Below, in pieces: positions 49,195 to 61,017 of a DNA stretch of 64,000 bases (the first letter of the stretch is position 1; the number at the start of each line of letters is the position of its first letter). The DNA is from Lepeophtheirus salmonis (Eukaryota > Arthropoda > Copepoda > Siphonostomatoida > Caligidae). The notes under the pieces are model-generated. The model was not told the DNA's origin and did not search any database. It saw only the letters and a list, made by a program, of their open reading frames with translations. The DNA lies in NCBI RefSeq assembly GCF_016086655.4, contig NC_052132.2, positions 21,144,805 through 21,208,804 of the forward strand. Reading direction: 5' to 3'. The position numbers and the translations under genes are program-made.

Positions 49195-49870
49195 CTGTAA
49201 TGAAGAACTTAAGATGATGAAATTCCCTCCGATGAAAATAGAACTTTTAGCTTCATGGATCAAGACAAATTCCATTTTGCTACAGAGATCAAATTAAAGA
49301 AACGCTAGAAGACATGGCGAAGAAAGACGTAATAAAGAAGATCGACGATAAGGTGACAGAATAGGTCATCCAATTGTTGTTGTACCAAACCTAATGAAAA
49401 AATATGGTTAATAATAGATCTTACCAAATTAAATTCTCAAGTAAAGAGATTAGTTCACCCTATGAAGACACCTAAAGAGGCTGTTTCGGAAATTAATCCG
49501 AAATCAAGATACTTTACCAAATTTGATGGAGTAAATGGATATTAGCAAATGCCTCTCGAGGAGAGAAGTCAGAGATTGACTACATTTATAACACCATATT
49601 GTAGATTCGATTTTAAGCGAGCACTAATGGGTTTCATTTCTACTGGAGATGCATATAATTGTAGATACAATAAGGTTTGAAAGGAATTCATAATGGTCAT
49701 AAAGTTGTTAATGCCTTTCTTGTGGATGATGAAAATTTTAATTATATTATTAAGTTATAAAGTATACGGTATTACGCTGAGCGAGGAGAAATTTCAATTC
49801 GCAAGTGAGGAAATCAATTTTGTTGGCTACAGAATTTGTAAAGATGGGATAGCATGTCCCTCTTTTCCCG
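49195..49870 (+). pseudogene. Ty3/Gypsy reverse transcriptase remnant
   Basis: Blocks in order, in varying frames: AKKDVIKKIDDKVTE (the G-V-I-x-P-V-x-x-P-T-E-W region), IIDLTKLNSQVKRLVHPM, SRYFTKFDGVNGY followed by a stop and QMPLEERSQRLTTFITPY (with the first catalytic Asp in FDG), RFDFKRALMGFISTGDAYN, and NAFLVDDENF, which holds the VDD catalytic pair. The later block (ITLSEEKFQFASEEINFVGY) also matches. Homology ends near ACPS at about 49860. The RT would copy the element RNA into DNA; this copy cannot because of many stops. Confidence 0.8.
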
Positions 49871-50117
49871 TTTTCAAATTAATGATTATTTTCTTCGTGA
49901 ATCTCCATTTTTAAAGGATAGTAATTCTGCTTACATTGAAGGCCGTAAAAAAAAGTCGATTGTTAGAACAATTAATGTTATGGCTGAGATATACTTCAAA
50001 AGTTTACGAAAGACTTCCTTTGTTGAATTACAGAAGATGAGGAACAAACGCAATTTCCACTACGTTGCATTCATGAACACAAAAAGATATCCTGAATGTA
50101 AAAAGACAAAACACTGA
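49854..50117 (+). CDS. 87-codon open frame, unrecognised
   Basis: The frame begins at the point where Gypsy homology stops, overlapping its last bases. It reads RFQINDYFLRESPFLKDSNS, then EGRKKKSIVRTINVMAEIYF, then KTSFVELQKMRNKRNFHYV, ending KKTKH and TGA. An AATAAA follows at about 50123. The peptide is strongly basic and has no recognised domain. It may be a 3' terminal exon of an unseen gene, part of the retrotransposon in a diverged form, or chance. Confidence 0.25.
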   Translation: MSLFSRFQINDYFLRESPFLKDSNSAYIEGRKKKSIVRTINVMAEIYFKSLRKTSFVELQKMRNKRNFHYVAFMNTKRYPECKKTKH

Positions 50118-50122
50118 AAAGA

Positions 50123-50812
50123 AAATAAATCCAAAAACATTAATTTATTGAGTTATTATGTAAAATTAATCCTAATAGTATATGAAATAGAGTCATATTA
50201 TTTATCAACTCTTAAAGATACAATCAACATTATCACTTTATGTAGAGTAGGGGGGACCAAGGAAAGTTGAAACACGTTTTACTGAATTACTTGGATATAC
50301 TTTAAATTAGACAAAAAAAAATTTTTTACACAACAGACTAATTGTGAAACGAGTTAAAATACAATTATGATAAGTCATTTTTGTAGAATCTATATACTTT
50401 AAGCTCTCGTCGGCACCAGTTATCGATATCTTAAAGATTTTTTTTTTCATAATTGTGTAGATGAGATCAAATAGAAAAGAAATGGAGGATATCCATTTTG
50501 AAAAATTAATTTCAAATTTATGGGGCACCTAAACCTTTATATGTATATAGTCAGATCGCTAACACAAAAATACACTATGTATTTTGTTATCAGCTGTCGA
50601 TTATCTCCTTTCATATGATACTTCATGGCTATTTCATATTGTATTATTTTTTATTATTGAACAAAGTAATATGTTATTCTATACTTATACTCCATTTCCA
50701 AAAAAGAACAAGGAATGCCATTTTTTGATGATCCCTCGTCGTTTATATAATATATATATTGACCATTATTATATTACTTAGGAAAATTATCATACAGTAT
50801 CGAATAAAATAC
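50123..50812. other. AT-rich non-coding DNA
   Basis: Nothing recognised apart from an AATAAA near 50123. Confidence 0.5.
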
Positions 50813-52077
50813 CCTGGTTTCACTGCCAAAATTGGGAAAATGTCAAGTTTCGAATTCGTATAAGTAATACATGTTTTCTAAAACAAAATTTTATGCCAAC
50901 TTCAAATCTGAAATCTGATATACAAAATATGCAATGGTTCTTTAGATATACCCCTTTTTGTTAAGGTATGTCTAATCAGACGGAAAAAAATATCCCTTCA
51001 TCATTATCAAGTTCTACAAATGAATCAATTAGTCAAATAACCTGCAGTTGTTTTGTGACAAATTAGACCTTGTTTAAGTCAATATCCAGAAGCTGCTGGT
51101 CATATGATTGTGTAATATCACGCGTTCCAAAATATGGATATTTTGCTCAAAAATCGAGTTTCTGTTACTTCGTAAAAAAAAAAAAATTCCAGAAGTATTA
51201 TGTCGTTTGACTCAATTTGCGGATCATTTTCATAAAGAAGTATATTTTGGACATAATTGATAAAGTTTTCACGAATTGCTCATTCTATATTTTGGTTAAG
51301 GTCTCTCGTAATGCGAAATTTTGCAGTAAATTTTAAATGCGTAAATCGTAAAAAAAAGAAAAAAATCAGCAATACTTCAGCTGGTAGGAAAATAATAAAC
51401 ACATCAGCCTAAAACATACTATTTTAGGTACAAATGATCAAATTTTCTAGTATTTAGCTCCTAATTTTTTTATTTACCATCCATTTTAATTATCGACGGT
51501 ATTTTTTTCCACACACCAATAAAGTTAGGGAGTAGACGCAATATTTTTATTTTTTTAAATGTTTCTGTACGAGAAATAGGATAACTTAGGTATCAATTTA
51601 AAGCTTATTAAATTTCCAATGAAATGATATGTAAATCAAGTCTGTAGTCCTTTCTTATCAGTAGATATGACTACCTTAAGCCAGGAATTTATCTAAAAGT
51701 GTGAATGTTTTATACCGTTTGTCACTTGAGACATATTTTTTAAATGGTCATTTCACAAAAGTTATGGTAAAAAAAAACTGAACAAATAGTTTTATTTTAA
51801 AGTTCTGGCCACTATCTATCATTTATACATAAATAAAGGTTTTTTAAATGTACATTGTAGATTCTGTAAGCTTACAAAATTGGATTTCAAAAATTTTGTA
51901 ACGCAAAAACAGTCATTTATGGGGGAAAAAGTGTCAAATTTCTTGGCTAAACAACACAAAATACAGGATTGAAACTTAAAAAATCATAATTTAAAGCCAT
52001 TTTTACTTATTAAACAATTCTCAAAAATTTATTTTCTACCCTAAATATTATTTGAACATTTTTGGCAGTGAAACAGG
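50813..52077. mobile_element. TIR-bounded repeat element, 1.27 kb
   Basis: The left end reads CCTGGTTTCACTGCCAAAAT; the inverted right end reads CCTGTTTCACTGCCAAAAAT, a terminal inverted repeat of about 20 bp with one gap and one mismatch. The interior is AT-rich without an open frame, so it is non-autonomous if it is a transposon. No certain target duplication is seen. The superfamily is not assigned. Confidence 0.6.
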
Positions 52078-54286
52078 AGTCAAATCTACAAACATGTCAT
52101 ATATGTAATTTATTTTAAAAAAGATGAATAGATAATATGACAGTGATAGTCTAGGATAAAATAATATATAGATAGTGGTTGCTGTGAATGACTTATTTGA
52201 CTAACTACCAGATGATTTTGGGCCTTTTTTATAAAGAAAGGTTGTGTGATACAACAAAGGTAACAACATGGCTGTTAATATGCCTATTTATTACTAATAC
52301 AAGTTGAATATTTTGGTGAATTATGACGGCGCTAACTTCTTCTTCAGATCATAAATATTTGTTTTTATATCTTATATCTTTGGTTGTGCTTTATCCGCAT
52401 GTAGATGTTTTTTTATATTGAAAACAGTATATGAAATCACAAAACTAACGAAAGTATGGAATAAGCTCGGAGTATCCCAGCCTTACAATGGTCAAATAAA
52501 GAGCAACACCAAGTAGAAACATGTGACCGAAGCACGGAGTGAGAGGAGTCATATAAAGCTCTGAAGTTATATTTGATCTCACAGGCAAAGATTTATAATG
52601 CTTTATATTTTATTACTTTTATTAGTGTATATAGATGGGTAAATTTTTAGACAAAGCAGGAAAATCATTTTGTAGATAAAGATGAAATTACTGAGAAGTG
52701 CCAGTCGTAATTATATATTCTTTTATTTACTTCATTATCAAAAGAATGAAAATGACTTATTTTATTGACTAAATGCGGCTACAGTTTATCTATGAACTAA
52801 GTCTTCGTTGAACTATTTAAATATACCTTCACTAATCGAATTTGCTATTTTGGATAGGGGTAACATATTTCTGGGAACTGAGGTGTTACTATTATCCAGA
52901 TTGGATTATATCTATAGTATTTGATTGAAATAATTTTTTTAATTTGATACACATGGGTAGGAGAGAATGGGCATAGTTGGAACCTTTTTTTCTATTGGCC
53001 ATATTGATCAGAGTTGGTTGAACTTAGACACGCCTTAATTTATCACAAAATTTATACAGTGACCGGAAGATTCACCCCAAGGAATTTTTCTCTAGAATAT
53101 TTCGCCCTCCGGAAGTTTTCCCCGCCTTTGTATACTTATATATTACATGTATCTTGGGGTCTTCCTTCACATGAAGTCCCTTATAATTCAATTTATTTTG
53201 CATGGAATAACTTAAAATGAGGTTTTTTTAATTCAATATCAATGTAAAACATTAATATTAAATAAATATTCCTTCGTTATATGAATTTCTACAGTTTTTT
53301 AACGGTGTACATACTTTAAGTCAGAGAAAATAGAAAGAAAGAACACAAACAAATAAATTTGAATAAACAGAGGTCATTACTGCAACTTCAAGTTTTATAA
53401 ATTTTGTGTCTCCAACTCTGAGTAAAAACTCCATAAACCTGTCGGGGAGACGAACCCCACCTCACTCTCTTAGGATTTGAAACACGACTTGATTGGGTTG
53501 GCTCGTTTTTTCTCTGACGAGATTAGCAAGGATGGTGTAGCATAAGTTCCACTATTCTGTCACTGCCCTTGGTATCCTTTCAGCCGTATTCTTTAAATTA
53601 TTGTATTTTATAAATTATATGTGAGAAGATAGATTTTTGACAATAAATAATATATCTGAGCGAAACTTTCACAGGGCGAAAGTTTCAGGATTTAACATCC
53701 TAAAACCCATTTGTACATACTATCTCAGCTATTTTTTGAATACATTTGGATATAATAGCATTAAGTTTTTTTCCCAGAAATTCAATTTGACCCGTAAAAT
53801 GTTGCAACTGTCCGGTCGTTTATAAATCAAATTGGAGTTAGAAATTAAGAAAATTAAACTAATTAATATTTTTTATGAATAAATAATTAGAAGTAACAAT
53901 TATTGAAATTAATAAGAAAAAAAATTAAAAAGAATAATGGTTATTATAAAAATAACGTTTCTAAAAAATACCTTTACCCTTCAAAATCAGTTTAAATGCA
54001 ATTTTGAAGAAAAATTAACATAATTAATTTTTTCCCACAATAATTTACATGATTTTATACAATTGTAATGTAAATTTTGTTCTTTTTGTTGCTCCAGGAA
54101 AAGGATATGATGCAACTGCCAATGATATCCACAACCATTTAAAGTACTAATCAAATTAAATATCTGTCACCCCATCATAGTGCAGTTATTTTCAGCTATT
54201 GTATTCACTGTTTATCAAGATAATGTTATATAGTTATGTTATAATGTTATTTACTAATAGTAAAAGCAATGGACAAACAATTCATG
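52078..54286. other. AT-rich non-coding DNA downstream of the GH31 gene
   Basis: No gene recognised. Frames at 53014-53220 and 53637-53825 lack recognisable motifs. Confidence 0.5.
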
Positions 54287-54306
54287 TTTATTTAAAATAA
54301 TTTATT
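54287..54306 (-). terminator. Two AATAAA polyadenylation signals
   Basis: On the minus strand AATAAA occurs at 54306-54301 and again at 54292-54287, about 83 and 97 nt past the stop codon of the alpha-glucosidase gene, a normal 3' UTR distance. Confidence 0.65.
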
Positions 54307-54388
54307 ATACCAAAACACAAATCTTAAATAATGAAAGAACTCTTAATTAGGATATTTAAGTTAAGATGAAATGATTAGAAAGCTATAA

Positions 54389-57161
54389 TTATGTTTCAAC
54401 AATTTTCAATTTGAACTCTTTATGCATAGGGAGCTGTAGGTCCGTGAGAAATAATCTTCCTTCTTCATAACTAAAGTCACTAACATTAATTTCATCATTC
54501 AGAATGATATTCTTGATGGCTACAGCATGCAAACCGTTAATGCCAATAGAATTGAGCTTTAATTCCTTCATTTCATAGTAGTTATTATGCTTGACAACAG
54601 ACCTCAAAACTCCATCACTTGACATATCATAGATGGCTCTGAAATAATTGTCATTTTCAACAGTATCTTGGGATATTCCATCATCGAAAAAAAAGGTCCC
54701 CATGTGCTTCTTTATTTATATCCAGAGCCACTTCTAGAGTGAATGGGTTCTTTCGAGCTTTTGTTGTATCCATTGCGTCTTTTTGTAAGGGGAAAATGTG
54801 TCCACCTCTGAAATAAATGGGTATTTTATCAATAGGAGCGTCAATGGTAATCATTTTTCCAGTACAGTTGCTTGGGAGTTTCATTAATTTGATTGAGTTG
54901 CAGATAATTTGAAACATCATACCACCGACTATTGTTTGGTAGATACAAATCTTTTGTCACATCACCTTCATTAGTAACAGGGGCTATAAGAAGACTTGAG
55001 CCCCACATAAACTGCTGGTCAAGATTTCGGCAAACCATGTCTTGTGGGAAATTGTTCCACATGGCACGAACAACAGTAGATCCATGCATGTAATGATGAT
55101 AGAATAGAGTGTAAAGGAAAGGAAGGAAATTGTATCGATATCGCAGGGCAGTACGGATTTTATCTATAGCATCAACACCAAAGAGACCTGGATCCTGATC
55201 TATAGTATTGATGGAGTTATGGTTTCTTGCAAATGGATAAAATGCTCCAGTTTGATACCATCTAATGCAAAGCTCTGGGGTTGTATTTTCCAAAAATCCA
55301 CAGATATCTGCACCTACATGGGGTATTCCAAACATATTGAACTGAATAATTCCAATGATTGAATCACGTAAATGTGACCACCTATTCCAAAAGGAGGAAT
55401 ATAAACGATTAATTGAATTTTTTTAAATCTTAAAATACTTAAATCTTACCAGCTGGTGTTATCTCCTAACCACTTGGCAGCATATCTTCCATTACTCAAA
55501 AATGAGGATCGAGTTAACACAAAACCTCTTGTTTTTGTTACTTCACGAATAGCATTAATTGTCATTTTTGATTCAAACAAGCCATATAAACTGTGAACAT
55601 CGTAATGACGAAGAGAGAAGCCTTTGTAGTTGTGAACGGAGTCAGGACAAATTGTTTTCTCACTTAAGGATTGACCAAGTAAACTTGGAGGCACAAAAGG
55701 GGGGGTATTCACGTTATTAGCGATACAGCCTTGCTCTATATCACCATTACCAAAGTTAGCAGGCTCGTTCATATCAATCCATAGCCCATCTACTTTAATC
55801 AAATCATGGAATTGACTGATGCATATCTTCCACCATTCGGCTGTATTGTCGTTACAAAAATCAGGAAAATACACTTTACCATAAGGCCAAACTTTTCCGA
55901 CCACTGGTGTTCCATCAGGTCTTTTTACCCACACATCCATGACATTACCACTATCATAAGCATCATAAGTATCATTTTTATATTTGTTTTCTATATCAAT
56001 TCCGGGGTCGAGTATAACCACAAACTTCTTGTCTTCCTCATGCAGACGATCCACGAATTCTACAAGTCCTTTAAAGTTACCATCATCTACTGTAAAGTCA
56101 AGATATCGATGCATGTAGTCAATATCTATCCATTGGACGTCAATTGGAATGGAACTATTCACTGTTCTTTCATAGGCGTCGGTAATGTGTCCTGTATTTT
56201 TGTAGCCATAACGGCACAAATGATGTCCAAGAGACCAGTATGGTGGTATATAGTATTTGCCAAATGTCTCAGCATATTGTTGTAGTGACTCTTCGGGCGT
56301 GGGACCTAAAAATAAGTGAAGATCCAAAATTCCTCCAGTTGTTCTATATATAAAAGTATTGTCTGGGGCCATGACCCATTCTTGCGCATTACTATTGAGA
56401 ATAACAAGAGTGGATGCTGTCCCTTGAGGTTCAACCACAGTTAAGAAGGGAAATACACCATACAAATTTGCATTGCCATTTGGAGTTGCATCTCGAGCCC
56501 ACCCATTCCAATTCTTCCAATTCATATCGTGTTTGAGAGTTGACTGCTCGTTTTCACCAAGACCATATACATCTCCTCCCTTAGCTAATCCTAGTGGAAT
56601 TTGTAGAAACTGGTCTGAAAATATTAGTCCAGGAAGATTTTTGGTGTCAAGAATAGCTTCACCACTGGATTTTCGAATAACTCGGAAGGAAAACAACTCT
56701 GAGTCCGAAAATTCTACATCATACAACAACTCTTTTTGAGGATCACTAACAGTATCCAATAAATCAATTGGCACTTCATATCTTGGACTGTGATCACTGA
56801 TTTTGATTCTAAGGGAGTTATCATTTTTAAACTCAAAATGTGCAACAAGGGTCTTGGAGTCTTTTCCAAAAAGGGATACAAGTGAGTCGTCTCTTTCAAG
56901 ACTCAATGCCCATCCATTTGTGGTTTCTATTTTATTTTTTATCTTGTATCCATAATTGCTAGGAAGTGTGCAATATGGGCCTTCAGGAACTTCTTTATAC
57001 AAGCAATTTCTAGATGCACAAAGCTCTTTCAAATTGTATCTAAGTTTGTATGAATCTGGAACACAATCTATTGGTAAGTTAGAGGATGCAGCAATGAGAG
57101 ATGAACCACAAATAAGATATAGACAAAGACCTATACAATGCGCTTTTATTAGAGACCCCAT
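54389..57161 (-). CDS. GH31 alpha-glucosidase (acid maltase-like)
   Basis: Hydrolyses terminal alpha-1,4-linked glucose from maltose, oligosaccharides or glycogen; the family includes lysosomal acid alpha-glucosidase and maltase-glucoamylase. Start ATG at 57161 (the codon three before is TTG). Residues 1 to about 26 form a signal peptide, and about 33-72 a trefoil-like motif (CASRNCLY, PYCTLPSNYGY). Then come YGLGEN, WSLGHHLCRYGYKN, DVQWIDIDYM and GKVWPYGKVYFPDF. The nucleophile Asp463 lies in DGLWIDMNEPANF and the acid/base Asp567 in WLGDNTS; FNMFGIPHVGADICGF and IYFRGGHIFPLQ follow. Exons are 55450-57161 and 54389-55381, split by a 68-bp GT-AG intron. Two +1 homopolymer frameshifts (54854-54858 and 54687-54694) break exon 2. 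Without them the product is exactly 900 residues, normal for the family. No membrane anchor is seen, so it is probably secreted (gut) or lysosomal. Confidence 0.93.
54687..54694 (-). other. Frameshift 2 in the GH31 gene (T8 run, coding strand)
   Basis: The coding strand reads GAC C(T8)CGATGATGG. With eight T the frame gives GDLFFR and a stop; with seven it gives GDLFFDDG, matching the family block G-x-LFWDDG. The next frame then runs to the natural stop at 54389. Confidence 0.85.
54854..54858 (-). other. Frameshift 1 in the GH31 gene (A5 run, coding strand)
   Basis: The coding strand reads TACTGG(A5)TGATTACC. With five A the frame gives YWKNDYH and a stop; with four it gives YWKMITIDAPIDKIPI, matching the conserved V-x-A-P-L-D-x-I-P block before RGG. 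Confidence 0.85.
55382..55449 (-). other. 68-bp intron of the GH31 gene
   Basis: On the coding strand the donor is CTG|GTAAGA and the acceptor GGAATAG|GTGG. Splicing joins codon 571 as TG+G and gives GDNTSWWSHLRDSIIG, which aligns without gaps with the usual GDNTATWDDL-x-x-SI-x-G block. Unspliced, the frame stops immediately after TSW. Confidence 0.9.
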
Positions 57162-57223
57162 GCTCTTCAAATTTCGAAAACAAACTAATGGAAGTCCTTC
57201 AAACTTTTTTCAAAAAGTATGAA

Positions 57224-57231
57224 TATTTATA
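57224..57231 (-). promoter_or_regulatory. TATA box of the GH31 gene
   Basis: TATAAATA on the minus strand, 63-70 nt upstream of the ATG. Transcription would be expected to start about 30 nt downstream, giving a 5' UTR of roughly 35 nt. Confidence 0.6.
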
Positions 57232-58061
57232 CGTAGGACATAGCTGAGATGAAATCAAAAAGCAAACATTAATGTCCCTTGATAACGGAAAAACAAACAT
57301 ACGTTTGGATTAGGGTGTGTCAAATTTCATTACTATATAACATTAACATGCGCCTCTGTGTATTATTATATTATAACTATTTAGTTTATATCAAAATTTA
57401 AAGCAATTTGGTAAGTGATGAAGGACTGCGCAATTACTTTAGTTTTAAATTTGAAGAAAAACAGAGGTTTTAACACTAATTTGAGAAAATCACGTATATG
57501 AGAACTTATAAAATCAATCTGTACCAGCAGGAGGAGTTATTTCGTTGGACCAGTAACTTCTTTAATTTTGAGTATACTATAGATAGAGATAAAATGAATG
57601 TTTGAATACATTTATTTTCAGAAATTACATGGAAAGAAGAGCTTGAGTTATATAGGATATAAGTTCTATAATGAATACGAATAGTTTTCATAAATGTAAA
57701 ACTAAAAAGTCTTCAGCAGTCCATGGGTGAGGATCAGTTGTGTCTGAATAAGGTTGGCATTTACCTGTATCTAAATTACCTACTGTGAGAATAGTGTTAA
57801 GGGTTCTAAAATATCTGAACGTACATAAAATATATATATTCAATGTCAATCTGGTTTCATTGTCAGTTTACAAAAATCATTTCTGAACAATTCAAAGATA
57901 CATTTGGTCATGATGGCATTCCCCATAAAAGTCGAACCTTGATACTTAGACACTTCTATTATATTGATTTGAGAGGTTTTGTATGAAGAAATTAAAAATG
58001 TATTTAATTTTATAGGTAGCCATGTATCTCAAGCACCATTACTTTTTGATTTTTTTTAAAT
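57232..58061. other. Intergenic DNA upstream of the GH31 gene
   Basis: No gene recognised; presumably holds further promoter sequence, but no individual factor site can be supported. Confidence 0.45.
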
Positions 58062-58165
58062 TGGACGAGAAATGTCATTGCAGCAAGATTCAAGGCGTAG
58101 GGTATCAACTCTTCTTCTTGCGGGTCACACTCGGACAGAGGTAGGCTGTCAGGCTGACAGCAATA
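58062..58165 (+). pseudogene. Possible transposase N-terminal scrap
   Basis: An ATG at about 58070 opens MSLQQDSRRRVSTLLLAGHT followed by RTEVGCQADSN, resembling the first helix-turn-helix helix of maT/mariner transposases (RRRV-x-x-L-x-x-AGH-x-x-x-E). Only about 30 residues are recognisable, so this is tentative. Confidence 0.3.
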
Positions 58166-58870
58166 TCCAGAAAATATTATTACTTAAAAATTCTACACAT
58201 ATTGGTAATAAACAAGTATTTAAATAGAATATTTAATGTAATTACTATATCACTGTGGAAAGTAATTTATTAATTATTTAAAATACAATTAAAAATGTAA
58301 AAGTCTAGAATTATCTTAAATTACAAAACTTTGCTTCAACTAATCATGGTGCAGCCTTTTGTCATTAATCAAGTTATATGAGATATTTTGCACAATTTTT
58401 CTTGAGAAAAAATAAACATTTATGCAATAAACACATTAAGATTAAATCACTTTCTTTTTTCTTTTTTTTTTGCGGGAGGGGGGTATTTGATGCACCCTAA
58501 TATGTATAAAGGCATTATTTGTTACTAAAACATCAATTTGATTGATATTAATGTTAGATAAATATATTTACAAGGAGATTATTAGCGCTTAACGTTTCTG
58601 AGTGCCACATAATTGTTTCCAACTCAATTGAAATGACATACATTTATATTTTTTTATCTCTAAAGATGTAGATGTTTTTTTATCGATTGATAAAATGTCA
58701 TAATTGAAATATTTATAAAAGCAAATATATCAAGTATAGGATCTATTAAAACTAAATCCTGTATCAGTTTTATTTCAGATTCAAATTCGACTTCAAATAT
58801 ATGTTATATATACTTTATCACTGATAAGAATGTGAATCAAATTTGATAATAAATAGTAATAAGCCTTATA

Positions 58871-59405
58871 AGTCTGGGAGCCTGCCACGGAAGATTTCAC
58901 CCGATAATGTACAGAAGGTTTGAACCCCTAAAGTTACTTATATCACCTAGAATATTGAATTTTTTAGTCAGCCTGACCCTTCCCCTTCTGGGTCTGGCCT
59001 CCAGATCCCCCTCCCCCCTGAAAATATATTATAGACAGATTTTATGAACCATAAGATTCATGGACAAGACTTACACCATTGTATATGTTAGGACATCAGA
59101 AAAAATAAATACTGACAAAAATTATCTGTTGGAAACATGAGGTTACCCCCCCACACACACACAATGTCACCCTAAAAACGTTGAATTTACCCCATAAAGT
59201 TTATACACAAAACTTGTATCAACATGTAGTACTATCGCATGGCATTATAAAAAAAAGTGACTCCAAAAAATGTTGAAATGACGATTTATTTCACCCCATA
59301 AAGTAAATAAACAAAACATGCATCAATGTTTTATATTATCTCAGGGCATTGTAAAAAAACTCAGACTGACAAATTTCCGTTCTGGAAAATTAAGTCAACC
59401 CTCCC
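58871..59405 (+). repeat. Left arm with three tandem sub-repeats
   Basis: Units begin near 59049, 59190 and 59294, each with CCATAA(A)G, ACAAAACTTGTATCAA-like, ACTAT, CATGGCATTATAAAAAA-like and (in two) ACTGACAAA words. An imperfect (CA)n tract at 59151-59162 interrupts the first. Confidence 0.75.
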
Positions 59406-60394
59406 CCGCCCCCTTTAAATTAAAACAATAATGCTTTATCAGGACATTATAATAATCTCAATCTTAACATATTTTTTTCATTTACACATTATATTATAAA
59501 CTTTATAGATACATATTTAAATATAAAATTTTTAAAGACATTTACTATGGATATTGCGGATTTAAAGTCTCCTTCTCACTGTCTTCACTTTTCTCACTAC
59601 TATCGTCATCTTCGACAACATGCACATAAACAAAAAACACAAAACAAATGAAATTTTATTAAAATCATTTTCTAAATAATATTATCCATTTACCAGTTTG
59701 ATAAAATGTAATTTTGATGTATGTGAAATTAGTAAGGAATTTAGTTGGACAAAATTCAGGGATTATAATTTTCAGTTTGAAACTGAATTAACCCTTTTTA
59801 TCCAATATATGAACTACACCAACTGGTAGTAATTATTTACATTCTTCCATCCATATTCCTGGGGAGATAATTCTGCTTAGATCGATTTAGTTTCTAAAAT
59901 CTAGATTCTAGTTTCTTGCAACTAAATGAATGCGACGTTCTTCTAGAGTAGTTATCTTGAACATGGAGGTAAATAACTGTCATTTAACTTCTGTACACAT
60001 GTGATTCGTTCCTCAGCTTTCTTTGGTTTTTACTTGTTCATAAACAACTGGAACTGCAATTCATTTACAGATGGTGAACATCGCGCTCAAACTTTCAAAG
60101 AGCTGCAAAAGTGGATTTGTTCATTAAATATGCAAGTCGAAGCTGGCTAAAAGCTAAGTGCGCTTCTTTGCTTTTCTGCAGGAGCTCTAGTGATCTTACT
60201 CTCCCCTTTCCATTGAATGACGATGACAGACAGGTAGTGATTTGCAGAATGTATCGTCATGTGCTGCATCTGAGTTATGCTTATAGGCCGCTGAGTGTTT
60301 TTGGTTTGTAATCCGACTTCTATCCATATCTTCAATGAAGGGTCGTATGAGGAACAGCACCCTAAGCCAATAACGAAACAATTGGGGGCTACTT

Positions 60395-60807
60395 TGGGGG
60401 CTCTGACCTCACTTTTCTGATGGAAATTTAATGCCAGTCTTAGTTTGTTATGATGTCTTGACATAGTTATCTACATTGATACAAGTTTCGTCTTTGTACC
60501 TTTATGGGATAAATAAAATGTAAATTTCACTGATTTTCGTTGTACCTAATCTGACCTCATGTTTTCGACCAAATTTTTTTGTCAGTCTTAATTTTTTATG
60601 ATGTCATGACATAGTACTATACATTGGTACAAGTTTTGTCCATTTACCTTATGGTTCATAAAACCTGTCTCAAGGCTATTTTCAGGAGGGTCGAAAGGCC
60701 AGGCTGACAAAAAAAAATACAATGTTCTATGTGACATAAATAATTTCAGTGGGATCAAACCTTTTGCACCCTATGGGGTGAAATCTTCCGTGGTAGGCTC
60801 TAGGACT
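60395..60807 (-). repeat. Right arm with two tandem sub-repeats
   Basis: Read on the minus strand, two units begin near 60655 and 60507, with CATAAGG/CATAAAGG, GAAACTTGTATCAATGTA, ACATCATAA and AGACTG(A/G)CA words matching the left-arm units. Confidence 0.75.
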
Positions 60808-61017
60808 ATCAGTGATGTAAAAAATAGTTTTTTTAGCGAGTGCCAATCGCTCAAAAATTATAATGTTTCTATCTAAAAGTCGTATATTCTAAGTATTTAC
60901 TAGCATGTGAAATTCTTGATAGATGGTAATCTGAACTGTGTTTCCTCTGATCTTCAAAGGTTCTATCATTATTCCTTTATTTGCGAGGAAAGAAGACTAA
61001 AGTAAAAAGCTCATGCG

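Larger units (their letters stand above)
48220..49870 (+). mobile_element. Ty3/Gypsy retrotransposon remnant (gag-protease-RT)
   Basis: The order along the plus strand is gag C-terminal part, zinc knuckles, aspartic protease and reverse transcriptase, with stops and frame changes throughout. No LTR, RNase H, integrase or envelope gene is visible, so the copy is truncated on both sides. Codon frames shift at least between the knuckles and the protease, and several times in the RT. It is inactive. Confidence 0.8.
58871..60807. mobile_element. Foldback-like element with long inverted arms
   Basis: 1.94 kb bounded by AGTC and GACT. The outer 25 bp of the arms (GAGCCTGCCACGGAAGATTT, then CACCC) match the inverted right end with one mismatch. 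Homology then continues, diverged, for roughly 400-530 bp on each side. Each arm contains tandem sub-repeats. The interior (about 59405-60395) carries only broken minus-strand protein fragments: an acidic tail VEDDDSSEKSEDSEKE ending at a stop at 59545, and PSVNELQFQLFMNKYKPKKA followed by LPPCSR near 59950-60090. Target duplications are not obvious. The architecture resembles FB/Galileo-type foldback transposons, but the superfamily is not proven. Confidence 0.75.

Noticed and set aside
55806..56285. 159-codon plus-strand open frame inside the alpha-glucosidase gene
   Set aside because: It is exactly antisense to well-conserved GH31 coding sequence and has no recognisable motif; it is a shadow of the real gene. 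The same holds for 56473-56739, 56956-57222 and 56714-56899.
60147..60464. 105-codon minus-strand frame in the foldback element as its transposase
   Set aside because: It runs out of the interior into the right-arm repeat and shows no catalytic or DNA-binding motif.
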